Below, piece after piece: positions 22,996 through 34,247 of a stretch of DNA of 64,000 bases. The first letter of the stretch is position 1; the number at the start of each line of letters is the position of its first letter. This stretch comes from Stropharia rugosoannulata (Eukaryota; Basidiomycota; Agaricomycetes; Agaricales; Strophariaceae): NCBI GenBank assembly GCA_028532985.1, contig JANCIK010000003.1, forward strand, positions 3,544,001 through 3,608,000. Reading direction: 5' to 3'. Made by a program: the position numbers and the translations under genes. The notes under the pieces are model-generated. The model did not search any database. It was given only the letters and a program-made list of their open reading frames with translations, and was not told the DNA's origin.

Positions 22996-24264
22996 ATGAA
23001 GGGAAACGCAGGCAGAGTTATGCATAGCGGCTCTGATAAACCCAAGAACCCGGAGGGTGCAAATAAGAAGTTACCAATCAGAAATATACCCAGAGCATCA
23101 GTTGAGGATGCGAGTAATGATGAGGAAGATGAGTTGTGAGAAGTAGTGGAGGAGCAAGGTGTGCACAGCACACCAGTGAAGAAGAAAGTAGTGTTTGAGG
23201 TTCCTGCAAAGGCTGGGCCTAGTGCACGACCAGCAGCAGTGCCATATGTAATGGTACCGCCGCTGCATGTACCAGAGAAAGTAAAACCTAAGGTTAGGGA
23301 AGAACCCATACCTGTAGTAGAGAAGAGGAAACCTGCTTATAAGCTGCGCACACCTATCGAAGATGAGGCACAGGATGACACAGTCCTCAAACACTTAGAA
23401 AACCAGAAAATTGAGATCACGCAGGGCCAGTTGTTAGGCATATCGACTGCAGGTTTCAGAAGAAAGTTTGTTGAGTGCATAGTACCAAGAAAGGTACCAT
23501 TGGATTTGAACACGATGCGCGTACTACAATTAGACTACAATGAAGAAGAGCATGAGGTAGATGAAGCTATCGCGCAGTTAGCAGAAGAAGAAGAGGAAGA
23601 GGAGTTTATGCAGATGGATGAGCTACCAGTGGCCACTTTCCTTACTTGCTCAGACGAGCGCAGCGGACTGCAACTGGGGACCATCATCATGGAAGACCCG
23701 TACGAGCAGTACATCTCGACTCTGCAGCCAGGCGAAAAGCCTAAGGGACTTATTGGGGCACGTGAATCGCACCATCTAAAGGCAGTATTTCTGCTCATCA
23801 ACAGCAAGGGACACACTGAGACGTTGCTCGACAGTGGGTTGCAGATTGTGTCAATGGCACAGGACACTGCTGAGCGCTTAGGGCTTAGTTGGGACCCGGA
23901 CTTCACTATACGGATGCAGAGCGCGAATAAGCAGGTGGAATCCACCAAGGGCTTAGCACGCAACATACCGTTTGTGTTTAACGGACCGACAGTGTATTTA
24001 CAAGTGCATGTCATCAGTGCAGCGGCTTACGAGGTGCTCTTGGGCCAGCCGTTTGAGATCCTCACGGAGAGCAATGTGAAGACACGCAGCAATGGAACAG
24101 GTGAGTGTAAGCTCACCGATCCCAACACACAGCGCAAACTGGTAGTACCCACCTATAACCGAGGGTGCAGTCCCAAGATTGTGCAGCGCGAACCTAAATT
24201 GCAGGACCCTGGCACAATGGAAAACCCTAACGCAGATCAGGATTTTCAATCCTCGATGATTTGA
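22996..24264 (+). pseudogene. E2 protease (PR) ORF, one stop
   Basis: Homologous to the E1 PR ORF. The aspartic protease signature is LLDSGLQIVSMAQ with the D-S-G triad intact. A TGA at 23,137-23,139 interrupts the N-terminal part. The end overlaps the pol start as TGATG. Confidence 0.75.
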
Positions 24265-27200
24265 TGCATCAAGGAGAGGTTGCATTGATGTTTGACAGAG
24301 ATGATAACACGGGGAAAATAGAGATAGCAGGGTACGTGCTACCAAAGAATAAGAAGCGATTTGGGAGTGCTGAGCTCAGGGATGTATACATGGCTCAAGC
24401 AGTACATGAAGCTAAGATGGAGGATGATGAGAAAGAAAGAATATACAAATATTTTCAGCAGTGTGAATGGCGCAAAGAGGAAGTAGTCAAAGGAGAGCCT
24501 AGAGGGCAGTTCCGTGCATCGCACGAGGAACAGGTCCCTAGTAAGAGACGAGGAGTAACACGTAAGCGCTTGACTGGCAAGAATGCCACAACCGTTACAG
24601 TGCTCGCAGGAAAGAAGTATAAGCCAGTGGCTGAGAAAGTCAGGCCCGTTTATCAAGATTTACCAGAGAAGTTTAGAATAGTGAGGGAGATAAAAGGAGA
24701 CCCACTAAAGGACATGCCGCGATTGTCACCACATCCGCCAGACTTCGTACCTACAGGTCGGTACACTGCTGAGCGCATGGAAGGGATTGACAAGGCGCAT
24801 GAAGGGGATTTCCTGTGGTCAGAGGAGCACAAGCTGGTGCATCAAGTCTTCATGCAACAGAATGAGGTGTTCGCGTGGGATGACACAGAGAAGGGTAGAT
24901 TCCGGACGGACTTCTTCCCTCCAGTAGATATTCCCACTGTAGAGCACATGCCTTGGGTATTGAAAAACATTCCGATACCACCTGGGATGTATGAGCGCAT
25001 ATGTGAATTCATCACCACCAAGATTTGCACAGGCACGTATGAGCCCTCGAGCTCATTGTACTGATCGCGCTGGTTTACAGTAACTAAGAAAGACGGGGTC
25101 TCGTTCAGGATCGTGCACAGTTTGGAGCCATTAAACGCAGTAACCATTGCACATTCAGGACTACCTCCAGCAGCAGAGAGTCTAGCAGAACACTTTGCGG
25201 GGCACACATGTGGCGGCATCCTGGACTTGTATGTTGGGTACGATGAGCGGTTGTTAGCTGAGTCCTCTAGAGACCTGACTACATTCCAGATGCTGTTTGG
25301 TGCGCTGCACTTAGTAACCCTACCTATGGGGTGGACGAACTCTGTGCCCATCTTTCATGAGGATGTTGCATATATATTACACGATGAAATACCTGAAGTT
25401 ACAGAGCCCTATATAGATGATGTACCTATTAGGGGACCTAAAACACGCTACGAGTTAGAGGGAGGAGGATACGAGACAATACCAGAGAACAAGGGAATAA
25501 GGAGATTCATATAGGAGCACATGTTGAATGTCAACAGAATCGTGCAGTGCATGAGGTACTCGGGAGGAATGTTTAGTGGAAAGAAGTCCATACTGTGTGC
25601 AGCTGAGATAGTAGTGGTGGGGCACTTGTGCACATACAAAGGGCGAAAGCCAGCACCTGATAAAGTGCATGCAATCCTTAATTGGGGGCCATGCAAGAAC
25701 ATCAGTGATGTGTGTGCATTCATGGGTACAATGGGTCTGCTACGTATTTACATATCAGACTATGCAAAGCATGCAGAGCACATACAGCAGCTATTGCGTG
25801 GGAAAGAGCCCTTTGAGTGGGGGCCCACTCAGCAAGCTAGCATGGACTCGCTGAAAGATGGTGTGCACAACACACATTGCGTGAAACCACTGGACTACAC
25901 ATTGCCAGGGCCGATTACTTTGGCTGTAGACACATCATGGCGAGCAGTAGGATTCTATATTTACCAGCAGGACCCACAAGATTCGAAGAAGAGGGTATAT
26001 GCGCGCTTCGGATCAATACTGTTAACAGAACGCGAGCAGCGCTTCTCACAGCCCAAATGGGAGTTGTATGGACTCTTACGTGCACTACAAGCCTGTTATT
26101 ACTGGCTCATCGGTGCGCGCAAGCTGGTGGTGGAAACAGATGCCAAATACCTGAAGGGCATGTTGGATAATCCGGGCATGGGCCCTAATGTGACTATTAA
26201 TTGCTGGATAGATAAAATACTTATGTATCACTTCCAGTTGAAACATGTTGCGGGCAAAACCTTTGGTGCGGATGGTCTATTGCATAGGGAAGGGCAACCT
26301 GGAGATGAGGCGTATGCACACTCCAAAGAAGATGATGATCAGGAAGTGGGACTGCTCAAATATGAGAAAGTCTATGAAGATGACCCAGATCCCCTGGACT
26401 TTGAGGAATTCAAGGAACAGATTGATGATCGCGGAGGGTATCTATATACAGGACTCATCAACGAGTTGTTTGAAGGTCCCACTGCGCGCAAGTTACCAGA
26501 AGCACGCTCTATAGGCTGTTTCCAGCAGGAGCTCGAGCGCACACGGAAAGAGACAGAAGCGGAAAAGCAGGCCGTGCGGGACTTCATACAGAAAGAGAGT
26601 GTGCCGCTTGCGCAGTGCGAGTACTTAGAGAAATTCATACTGGCGCATGCAATACCCGACTCCAGAATAGAGGATCTGGAGGATGAAGAGTACGATGAGC
26701 GCAACAGGACGTCTGCAGGGAAAGACATGGATGAGAAATTGCCGATGATACGCTACTGGTTGCAGAATCCAACCACTAGGCCTAAAGGCATGACAGAGCG
26801 AGAATATCAGAACTTTATGAGGAATGCTCGTAACTTCTTCTTAGACAAGGATGGGCGGATGTACCGGAGATCCATAGATGACGCGCATAAGTTGGTGATA
26901 GATCAGGTGCAGCGGACATGCATGCTGCGCTCAGTGCATGACAGCTTGGGGCACAGAGGAGCATACGCTACGCGCAAACTGCTAGCCGAGCACTTCTGGT
27001 GGCCTGAGTTGGAAAGGGATGTCTACTGGTATGTGAAAACATGTCATGTCTGTCAGTTAAGGCAGAAGACGATCATCCAGATCCCGTGCACCGAGACACA
27101 CACGCTGTCTATCTTCCAGCAACTACACGCGGACACTATGCACATGTCCCCGGCCTCTAATGGGTATAATTACATAGTGCACGGAAGATGTGCGCTGAGC

Positions 27201-28199
27201 TCATGGGCGGAAGGGCGGCCATTAAAGAAAGAGAATGCCCGTGCAATAGCGCAGTGGATATTCGAGGACATTATCTGCCGTTGGGGCTGTCTACAAGAAA
27301 TCATCACAGACAATGGTGGACCGTTCCGCGGAGCGCTTAAGTATTTAGAAAAGAAGTATGGGATTACAGGGATTACTATCTCTGCATACAACTCGCAAGC
27401 GAATGGAAAAATAGAGCGTCCTCATTGGGACATAAGACAGATGTTGTGGAAAGCGTGTGGAGGGACAGAAGGCGCGCATAAGCGTTGGAGTAGATTCTTC
27501 TACCATGTGTTGTGGGCAGATCGTATCACTGTGCGACGAGGATTCGGGTGTTCCCCATTCTTCATGGTAACGGGCATGCACCCCATACTACCATTCGATA
27601 TAGCAGAAGCGACTTGGCTGGTGAAACTACCAGATCACGTACTGACTACGGAGGAGTTAGTAGGGTATTGCGCGCGCGCACTAGCCAAACATCACGACAC
27701 AGTAGAGGAGATGTGCGCACAAGTATCAAAGACGAAAAGAGATGCGATCAGGGCATTTGAAAAGAAGCACTCGGCTAAAATCCGTGACTATGTGTTTAAG
27801 CCAGGAGATGTGGTGCTAATGAGGAACTCGGGCATAGAATCCAGTCTGAACCGCAAGATGCTCGCATGATGGAACGGGCCTTACATTGTTATCGCATGAA
27901 AAGATGGTGGAGCATACTTAGTGGCAGAGATGGATGGCTCTGTGTTGAAGGATAAGGTGGCGGCGTTCTGCCTCATTCCCTACTTTGCACGAAGGCAGCT
28001 GCGCTTACCAGACGGCTTGGATGATATAATTGATCAGACCAAGGAGAACCTCGCTAAAATGTTAGAGGCACCGGACTATGAGCCAGCTATTCCCAAAGAT
28101 TATATCTTTGATGAGCCCGGTGTACCCTCGGGTAGCAGTGCGCTTACAGTGGAAGAAGATGAAGAAGACAATGATGACTGGGGTGAAGAAGACACTTAG
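24264..28199 (+). pseudogene. E2 pol (RT, RNase H, integrase), four stops
   Basis: Aligned along its whole length with E1 pol. In-frame stops are at 25,062 (TGA), 25,512 (TAG), 27,867 (TGA) and 27,897 (TGA). At these places E1 has CGG, TGG, CGC and CGG, so most or all follow from C-to-T or G-to-A changes. The RT YIDDV motif, RNase H, HHCC finger (H-x-x-x-x-H ... CHVC) and the IITDNGGPF integrase core are still readable. Confidence 0.85.
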
Positions 28200-28325
28200 G
28201 GATGCAAACATCGGAGGAAGAAAGCGACCACAATATAATATATTGGGTAAAGAAAATGGGGAATACAAAGAGAGCTAGCTACAGACACCCCTTTAAGGCG
28301 TGTAGCGCACATTGAGCTAGACTAT

Positions 28326-29640
28326 CTACTGGGCAGGTTTGTCCTCGGTGGCGGCAACACCAGTAATGTCGAGGCTGCGCTGCAAGATGACAAGCTGCTC
28401 GACAAGGAGCGTGCGGCGCTTGAGGATGAAGTCGACCTTGTGGAGATCACAAATGATCTCAGCCTGTAAATCGCCAATGAGGCGGCGCATCACCAATTCG
28501 GAAGGGTTACCCGTGTTGAGGGGCTCCTTAAGGAGGTTAGCAGCGGCATCCAGGCAAGCATTGACCTTGTCGTTGTCCAAAACAAGAGAAGTGCCTGAGG
28601 AAGAATAGTTAGAAGAGATCAGTATGAAAGTGGCGCGGTGCACGCACCTTGCATAATAAAAGGAGAGTCGGGGCACGTAGGAATGCCCTCGGAGTCCAGC
28701 CTGGCTTTCTTAGGAGAGGCTTCACCCGCGGCGGCGTCACGGAATGAGCAACGAAGCTCGGTCTGACGATAAGTCATGCCTCGACCAAGGGGACGAGAGC
28801 AGTAACCAGGAGTGTCTCCGTGCTCGCGCTGGTATTTCTATAAGAATCTAAGTGCGTGCAGCGGAGACGGGTCAAACACACACCTGTTTAGGAGTATCAG
28901 GAGGCGTGGCATGCTTCTTGTTAGGACTTGGATCAGGAGTATGCTGCCTGCTGGGAGGACCCCCCTCTGTGGCAGCTTCAACTTTATCGTCAAGGGCCAT
29001 CTTTTTGAGGAGCATGTAAAGTTGCATGTTAGTAATGTCTGGTAAAGAGACCAAGGTTAGCCACACCTTGTCATCGTCAGAGTCAGGAGATGTAGTACCT
29101 CCAGGCGTGGAGGCGGTCTCAAGGTCCGCAGTTGTGGAACACATAAGAACGCGAATGTTGCGCTGCACGCACCAAAAGGGATTAAGTATAGAAAGGGTTA
29201 GGGAAGGAAGATGAACATACTGGTCCAGTAGGGGTATGGGTACGCTGACGAGAAGCAGCAGCCTTGGCCTTGAGGACTTGTTCATGCAAGTTGATAAATG
29301 CGTTGGCAGCGGGGGAGAAGGAGTGAATGTGGTGGTCAGCCTCGAGCGATGTATATATGGCACGAGTCTCATTGAGTATCTTGATAGCTTCATTGTTGTT
29401 TATAATGCAAGTGATACCGCCGTGCGTGTCGTGCCAGCGGTTCTGCAATTGTGCCAGACAAAGTTAGTAACATACAACAAGGGAATTGCGCGATGTGCGC
29501 ACCAAATCAACAGCAAGTAGCTCCAGGCTGCCGGTGTAATTCGCAGGAGTGGCAGGGGCCAACCCACGAATATCCTGGATCAGTGAGAGTTGATGCTTGA
29601 CATTGGTGAAGTTAAAAAGAGGAGCATGAGTAGTAGCCAT
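28326..29640 (-). CDS. E2 antisense cassette gene a, intact (365 aa, five exons)
   Basis: Exons 29640-29503, 29442-29221, 29162-28884, 28837-28648 and 28594-28326 sum to 1,098 nt in one frame. The first intron has a TTACTAAC branch site. Exon lengths 138, 222 and 279 are identical in E1. The protein starts with LFNFTNVKHQLSLIQDIRG, has a HGGITCIINN segment, an acidic SPDSDDDK stretch, a basic SPKKARLDS stretch, and a C-terminal helical region (DLQAEIICDLHKVDFILKRR) of coiled-coil character. No known domain was recognised. It reads opposite to gag-pol. It is fully open although the PR/pol of the same element has five stops. Confidence 0.7.
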
Positions 29641-30094
29641 GGTAGTGGTTGAGAACAGTAGGAATAAAGTGCGATGCACTCCTACAGAGACAGCGAGCGT
29701 CTTATATAGCATTCGCTGGGTTGATCAGTGCTGCGCATAGCTGGTGACTGACCGAACAGCAGGCCCAAGGAGTTAAAGGAGGGACTTTACAAAAGGGTCC
29801 AGATGGGTCATAGCACAGGGCTATACCTGTCCAATGTTACATTCATGGAGATTGAGTGGGATGGAAGGGACCTGAATACAAGAGCCTGTATAGCAACGAG
29901 AAGAAGGGGGGAAGATCGTGCATGCATTGCAGCAAAAGAGTGCATGCATCAGAGGAGATGCAGGTCTTTCCCTGTTTGGCAAAATGATGTCTGTTTTGGG
30001 ATTGATGCCGAAAATGCATAACAATGTTACCCGACAGTCTTATTTCAAATACAGGGTCATGACACATGTACCAAGGAATAGATGCTAGCTATGA
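29641..30094. other. E2 spacer between cassette genes a and b
   Basis: Probably the promoter region of gene a and the 3' end of gene b. No convincing frame. It contains several TGCATGCA/TGCATTGC words typical of the B family. Confidence 0.4.
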
Positions 30095-30693
30095 CTATAG
30101 ATAGTTATCAATGGAAAGACAGCAAAATGTCAGTTCGGGAATTAAACATCCTAAGAAGTGATTGTCAGGGTCAGCACAGTGCACGAGGAGAAAGACCCAC
30201 AGGAAAGAATTCCTCCTGGTAAAAGACCTGGGCAGCATAGTGGAGTTGTTGGAAGTGTTCAGAGTGAGGGAGGGTTCCGTAGCGCTCAGCATCAGTAGTA
30301 CCACACAAGCGCAGGACGAGCTCGCTATAGTGAAGCTGAGCACACAAGTGCAATATGCGAGGCGAGTGACATGTAGCCTCGGTCATCGCCAGAGCCCGCT
30401 ACAAGGATGTCAGAACCGTGCACGAAAAGGGCGGAAAAAGGAGACATGTGCACACTGCATGGTCTTGAATGTGACACATCATGTCTAGGCAGATGGTCAT
30501 GGGAAATAGCGGTTCAGTCGCAGCCTCAAGAATAAAATGAAGGGCACCTATGTAGATGCAGCAGATGCACTCATGATCATCGAGCGGAATATCTACTACA
30601 AGGGCAGCGTCGGGATCTATGTCTAGAATGGCGGTCCCTGTTGGTTCCAAGGGTGGGAGATTGTGAAAAGGCATGCCAAGATGGCTGTACCGA
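30095..30693 (-). pseudogene. E2 cassette gene b, 3' half
   Basis: Contains DIDPDAALVVDI, YIGALHFILEAATE and LHYSELVLRLCGTTDAERYG, each with a counterpart in E1 gene b. It ends at 30,693 against the E1 5' LTR. The missing first half is at 19,200-19,563 on the other strand. The two halves meet at the same target base (TCGG), so gene b was split by a solo LTR and then by inversion. Confidence 0.65.
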
Positions 30694-32108
30694 TGACAGG
30701 CCTGCGTTTATACCAAGGCTGTAAGTGGCCACAGCGGGCGGTTTGGGCCGAAGTGCAAGGGTACAGCGGAGCAGTGACTAGCCTGGTCAAGCCGTCTCAG
30801 CGCTCAGCGCGTGTATCACAAATCTATCACGCGTGTGCTCAGCGGGTGGTTGTGTGGGGTTCAGCGGACTGTACAAGCCATAAGTACACAGTTGAAGTAC
30901 CCGGAATAGCTGCCAGCGGAGCACATAACGGTTACTGTCTTCTCAGCAGAAGGCAGGAGTACAGCTGAGTGGAAAATATCAAAGGCGACGAGCAGGACTG
31001 TGTGTAGACGGCGTCTCAAGGGGCTCAGCGGAACACATCACGAAGGCGAAATTTGCCTAAGTCCACTCGTCAGGTGACCGTGGCGCGCGCGCTGGAGCGT
31101 GTGATGCCCGAGGGAATGAACAATGCACACGGCACGGACTCCGCTGGGGAACTTTGGCAGCGGTAACCAGGCCTCGATGACCAAGAAGGAACCGCCCAGC
31201 GGAGTTTAACAGCGTCTCTCAGCGGAGGCTGGCGGCGCAACGGGATCAGGTCGCGCTCAGCGGAGTAGTCATCAAAACGCCCAGCGGAGGCACATGCGCT
31301 CAGTGGACCTTTGGTCCGGCGTTGCTAGTATTTACTCTCCACCTAAATTAGTACACAGCACGCGTCTATATAAACTTGTAATTGTAACTACGGAAATCAA
31401 GCAATTGTCTACCCACTAGATCTGTGTGTTGGGCTCTGTCCCAGACCGTCAGCGGGCTGTGTTTAGCTTTTGTTAGGGTCTTTACTGTGAAGTGTATTGT
31501 GAATCATAGAAGTTTTGGATAGCTTCTGGCCACCGGGTCATTTGGAGAGCTCAGCAGGGAGTCAGTGCAACCGTGTACGAAAACTCGCACTGTAGTGTTT
31601 TGTGAATTGAGACTGCACCACCGGGTGAACGAGGTTCTGGATAGCCTCAGCAGAATAGGACTTTGGACAGTCCCAGCGGAACGACTTTGGATAGTCAGTG
31701 GAGCGAGGCACAATTGGGAATACCAGCTTGTGTGAGCATCTGCATCGGTCACCGGACCTCAAACCCACTCAGCGGAATCAATCCCGCGGAGCCACCATCA
31801 AAGCTATACATTACTATCGATACCCTGCGCTCAGCGGAGGTTGCCCAGACATTAATCTGAGACTTCTAGAATTAAACCCCTCCTTAAAACGAACTTGCAG
31901 GCACTGTACAGCGGACATCTGGACTAAACTCACGAGACTCTTAAAACATCACAGTCCGCTCAGCGGAGAGGACCAGGAGAAGCGTAGACATCTATAATCC
32001 GCTTAGCTGAAGAGCGTCGCTCGATCTAAGGGATAGGATCTCGCTCCGCTGGGGTTGTGTGTGTTGTGTTTCTTGTGATTCGAGTCTAGCCCCGCGGCAG
32101 ACCTCTCA
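30694..32108 (+). repeat. E1 5' LTR
   Basis: Starts TGACAGGCC and ends GACCTCTCA. At least ten differences from the 3' LTR were seen, all transitions and mostly at CpG. At several of these bases (near 31,556, 31,589 and 31,651) it agrees with the solo LTRs at 19,564 and 50,303 rather than with its own partner, as expected after recombination. A TATATAAAC stretch near 31,367 may be a TATA box. Confidence 0.9.
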
Positions 32109-32110
32109 TC

Positions 32111-32128
32111 TGGAGCCCACCGCGAGGG
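32111..32128 (+). promoter_or_regulatory. putative primer binding site
   Basis: TGGAGCCCACCGCGAGGG begins two bases after the 5' LTR, starting with the TGG expected of a tRNA-primed PBS. The same site is found next to the E2 5' LTR (49,350-49,366, complementary strand). The tRNA was not identified. Confidence 0.5.
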
Positions 32129-32340
32129 AAGGTTCAGAAATCTCATATAGTGTTTCGGGGACCACGGCTTAGCGCCTATTACAAAACATTTCAAAAATTT
32201 CAAATACAACGGGGACGAGTAACAAGCGAGGCAAATTTCCTGCACCGTCGTCGCTAGCAGAACCAGCGGAGGCTAGACCATCATTTGGTATACTGCCTCC
32301 GAGCGGGCGATCGACTAGGAGCAAGAAAGACGCTGAGCTT

Positions 32341-34242
32341 GTGGAACCATTGGTGATTACACCTACTCGAGATAGAAAAGCGAAAAGGAGAGCAAGGGAA
32401 GAGGTGTGGCTACAGATAGAAACGCAGGATCTTGCTCAGCGCGTACCAGGAGCGCTTACAGAGAGTGACTCAGAGCGGGAGGACGGGCCCAGCGGATTCT
32501 GGGGACCGCCTTCTGGAATTGAAACGGACGACCGCTCAGCGGACAGAGACATTATGCTTGAAATTGCACCATTTGGCTCATCAGATAGCCAAGCTACTCA
32601 AGACACACCTCCTCCGTTTTCGGAAGTATTCGAGACTGCTAAGAGATCCGCTCAGCGGACGACAGATAATAGTGAGAGCGAGGCCGAGCGCGTGGCCAGA
32701 GATATATTTGAAGGAGACTTGTCAGACCTTTCCACAAGTGAACACAAACCGCCCCCTGAAATTATCACCATGCCTAAGGAAACGTCTATGCCTGTGCGCG
32801 GAGCGCGCGGTGCACCAAGCTTCGACCCCTCCGCTGAGCGTGATGAACTCCCACGCTACTTCGAGGACTTAGAGGACTGGTTCAAGCGCGCTGAGGTGAC
32901 GGAGGATGATGAGAGGAGAGGCTATGTAATCAAATATGTACCCATGCAGACAGCGGAGGAGTGGAAGAATTTACCAGGCTATGACACCAAGAGTTACGCT
33001 GAGCTGAAGAAGATGATCCTCAATGAATATCCTGAGGTGATCAGTATTCAGACGGGGTCCATCGCGCGCCTAAAGAAGCTGTGCAAGGAGAACCAGTGCA
33101 TCTCAGAGGAAGACCTCCAGGTGCTGTTGGACTTCAAGCGGGCATTCTTAGCGGAGGCAGCAAAGTTGACCAAGGCGCCTACCTTGCTGGCTAATCATAC
33201 GCTGGTGACCTACTTCACCAACAGTCTCACAGCGGGGTTCAGGGAGAGGTTGTTTAACAAGCTGGATATTGACTACACTACGAGGACGTCGTTTGACAAG
33301 TACCTAAAGGAACGCAATATACCCTTTACGGCGCCAGCGGGGATTCAGGTGGAGGCGCGGACTGAGGACATGTATCCGCTGAAACAGGTGGCGGAAATGG
33401 CAGAGCAGATGGCGCGCACCAAGAACCCTAGCACTTCGCTCAGCTTGAGTCGAGACTCAGCGGACGGGCTTATGCCCGTGCCTGCCATCAAGACCGAGTC
33501 AGCGGAGGTGCATACGCTGCGCGGGGAGATTGAGGACTTGAAGGGTTTTGTAGCATCGTTTAAAGATACGTTGTCGCTGGTAGAAAAGACGGTGTCGAAG
33601 TCAAAGGAGACCAATAAGAAGGAGTTGGAAGATATTCTGCGCAATGTAATGTCGTCGCGGGCGGCGCCTGTCGCGGCGCCAGTCCAGCCAGCGGTACCTA
33701 TGATGCCAATGGGAGGACCAGGCTTCAGCGGAGCGCCGCCGCGTCCGTTCCAATACCAACAGCGACCTGAACCGAGGTGCTTCTATTGTAAACAGACGGG
33801 ACACATCGTAGCGGAGTGTATTGTGAGGCAACAGGATCTGTCCGCTGGGAAGATAATCATCACGGAAGCTGGAAGGCTCCAGCTGCCAGATGGATCGTCA
33901 TTACCTTGGGACCCTTCGCGCGCTATCAAAGAACGTGTAGACAAGTGGCATAAGAAGAATGGGCCGCCAGTGCAGCAGACCTACATGGCGCCGGTACACC
34001 CAGCATACATGGGGACTCCGCCGAGCATGGTGTACGCCCAGGTCTACCAACCAGCCAGCTCTCTCGATGAGACTTATGAAGAGCAAATTCGAACGCTGCA
34101 GCAGGAGCTGGACAGTCGGAAGGCGTTCTTAAAAGAGCGCTCAGCGGTCAAGACGCCAGAGGAGGTGATAGAGGAACAGCGGCAGCTGATTGCGACCATG
34201 AAAGCGGAGCGGGATGCAGCGCTGAGCCAGGGTTTCGATTGA
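32341..34242 (+). CDS. gag: E1 Gag
   Basis: Structural capsid/nucleocapsid polyprotein. The frame is open from about 32,175 to TGA at 34,240. The first 430 bp encode a charged Ser/Pro-rich extension without an early ATG: the first in-frame ATG is 32,554 and the best context is ACCATGC at 32,770. The retrotransposon-type gag core follows (SFDPSAERDELPRYFEDLED). A CCHC zinc knuckle CFYCKQTGHIVAEC lies at codons ~480-493, counted from 32,341. The C-terminus is coiled (QIRTLQQELDSRK). The PR ORF begins 6 bp after the stop, so PR may be made by reinitiation or frameshift. Confidence 0.85.
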   Translation: MEPLVITPTRDRKAKRRAREEVWLQIETQDLAQRVPGALTESDSEREDGPSGFWGPPSGIETDDRSADRDIMLEIAPFGSSDSQATQDTPPPFSEVFETAKRSAQRTTDNSESEAERVARDIFEGDLSDLSTSEHKPPPEIITMPKETSMPVRGARGAPSFDPSAERDELPRYFEDLEDWFKRAEVTEDDERRGYVIKYVPMQTAEEWKNLPGYDTKSYAELKKMILNEYPEVISIQTGSIARLKKLCKENQCISEEDLQVLLDFKRAFLAEAAKLTKAPTLLANHTLVTYFTNSLTAGFRERLFNKLDIDYTTRTSFDKYLKERNIPFTAPAGIQVEARTEDMYPLKQVAEMAEQMARTKNPSTSLSLSRDSADGLMPVPAIKTESAEVHTLRGEIEDLKGFVASFKDTLSLVEKTVSKSKETNKKELEDILRNVMSSRAAPVAAPVQPAVPMMPMGGPGFSGAPPRPFQYQQRPEPRCFYCKQTGHIVAECIVRQQDLSAGKIIITEAGRLQLPDGSSLPWDPSRAIKERVDKWHKKNGPPVQQTYMAPVHPAYMGTPPSMVYAQVYQPASSLDETYEEQIRTLQQELDSRKAFLKERSAVKTPEEVIEEQRQLIATMKAERDAALSQGFD

Positions 34243-34247
34243 GTCTG

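Noticed and set aside
23535..24014. Long minus-strand frames opposite PR and pol (also 34,271, 38,422, 26,372)
   Set aside because: Mirror frames of conserved coding sequence; no splice structure and not conserved beyond the sense codons.
31698..31997. 99-codon frame inside the A-type LTR, present in every A copy (also at 19,675, 46,298 and 50,414)
   Set aside because: All A LTRs are nearly identical, so conservation means nothing; in the chimeric LTR (52,958) and the old LTR (13,793) the frame is shifted.
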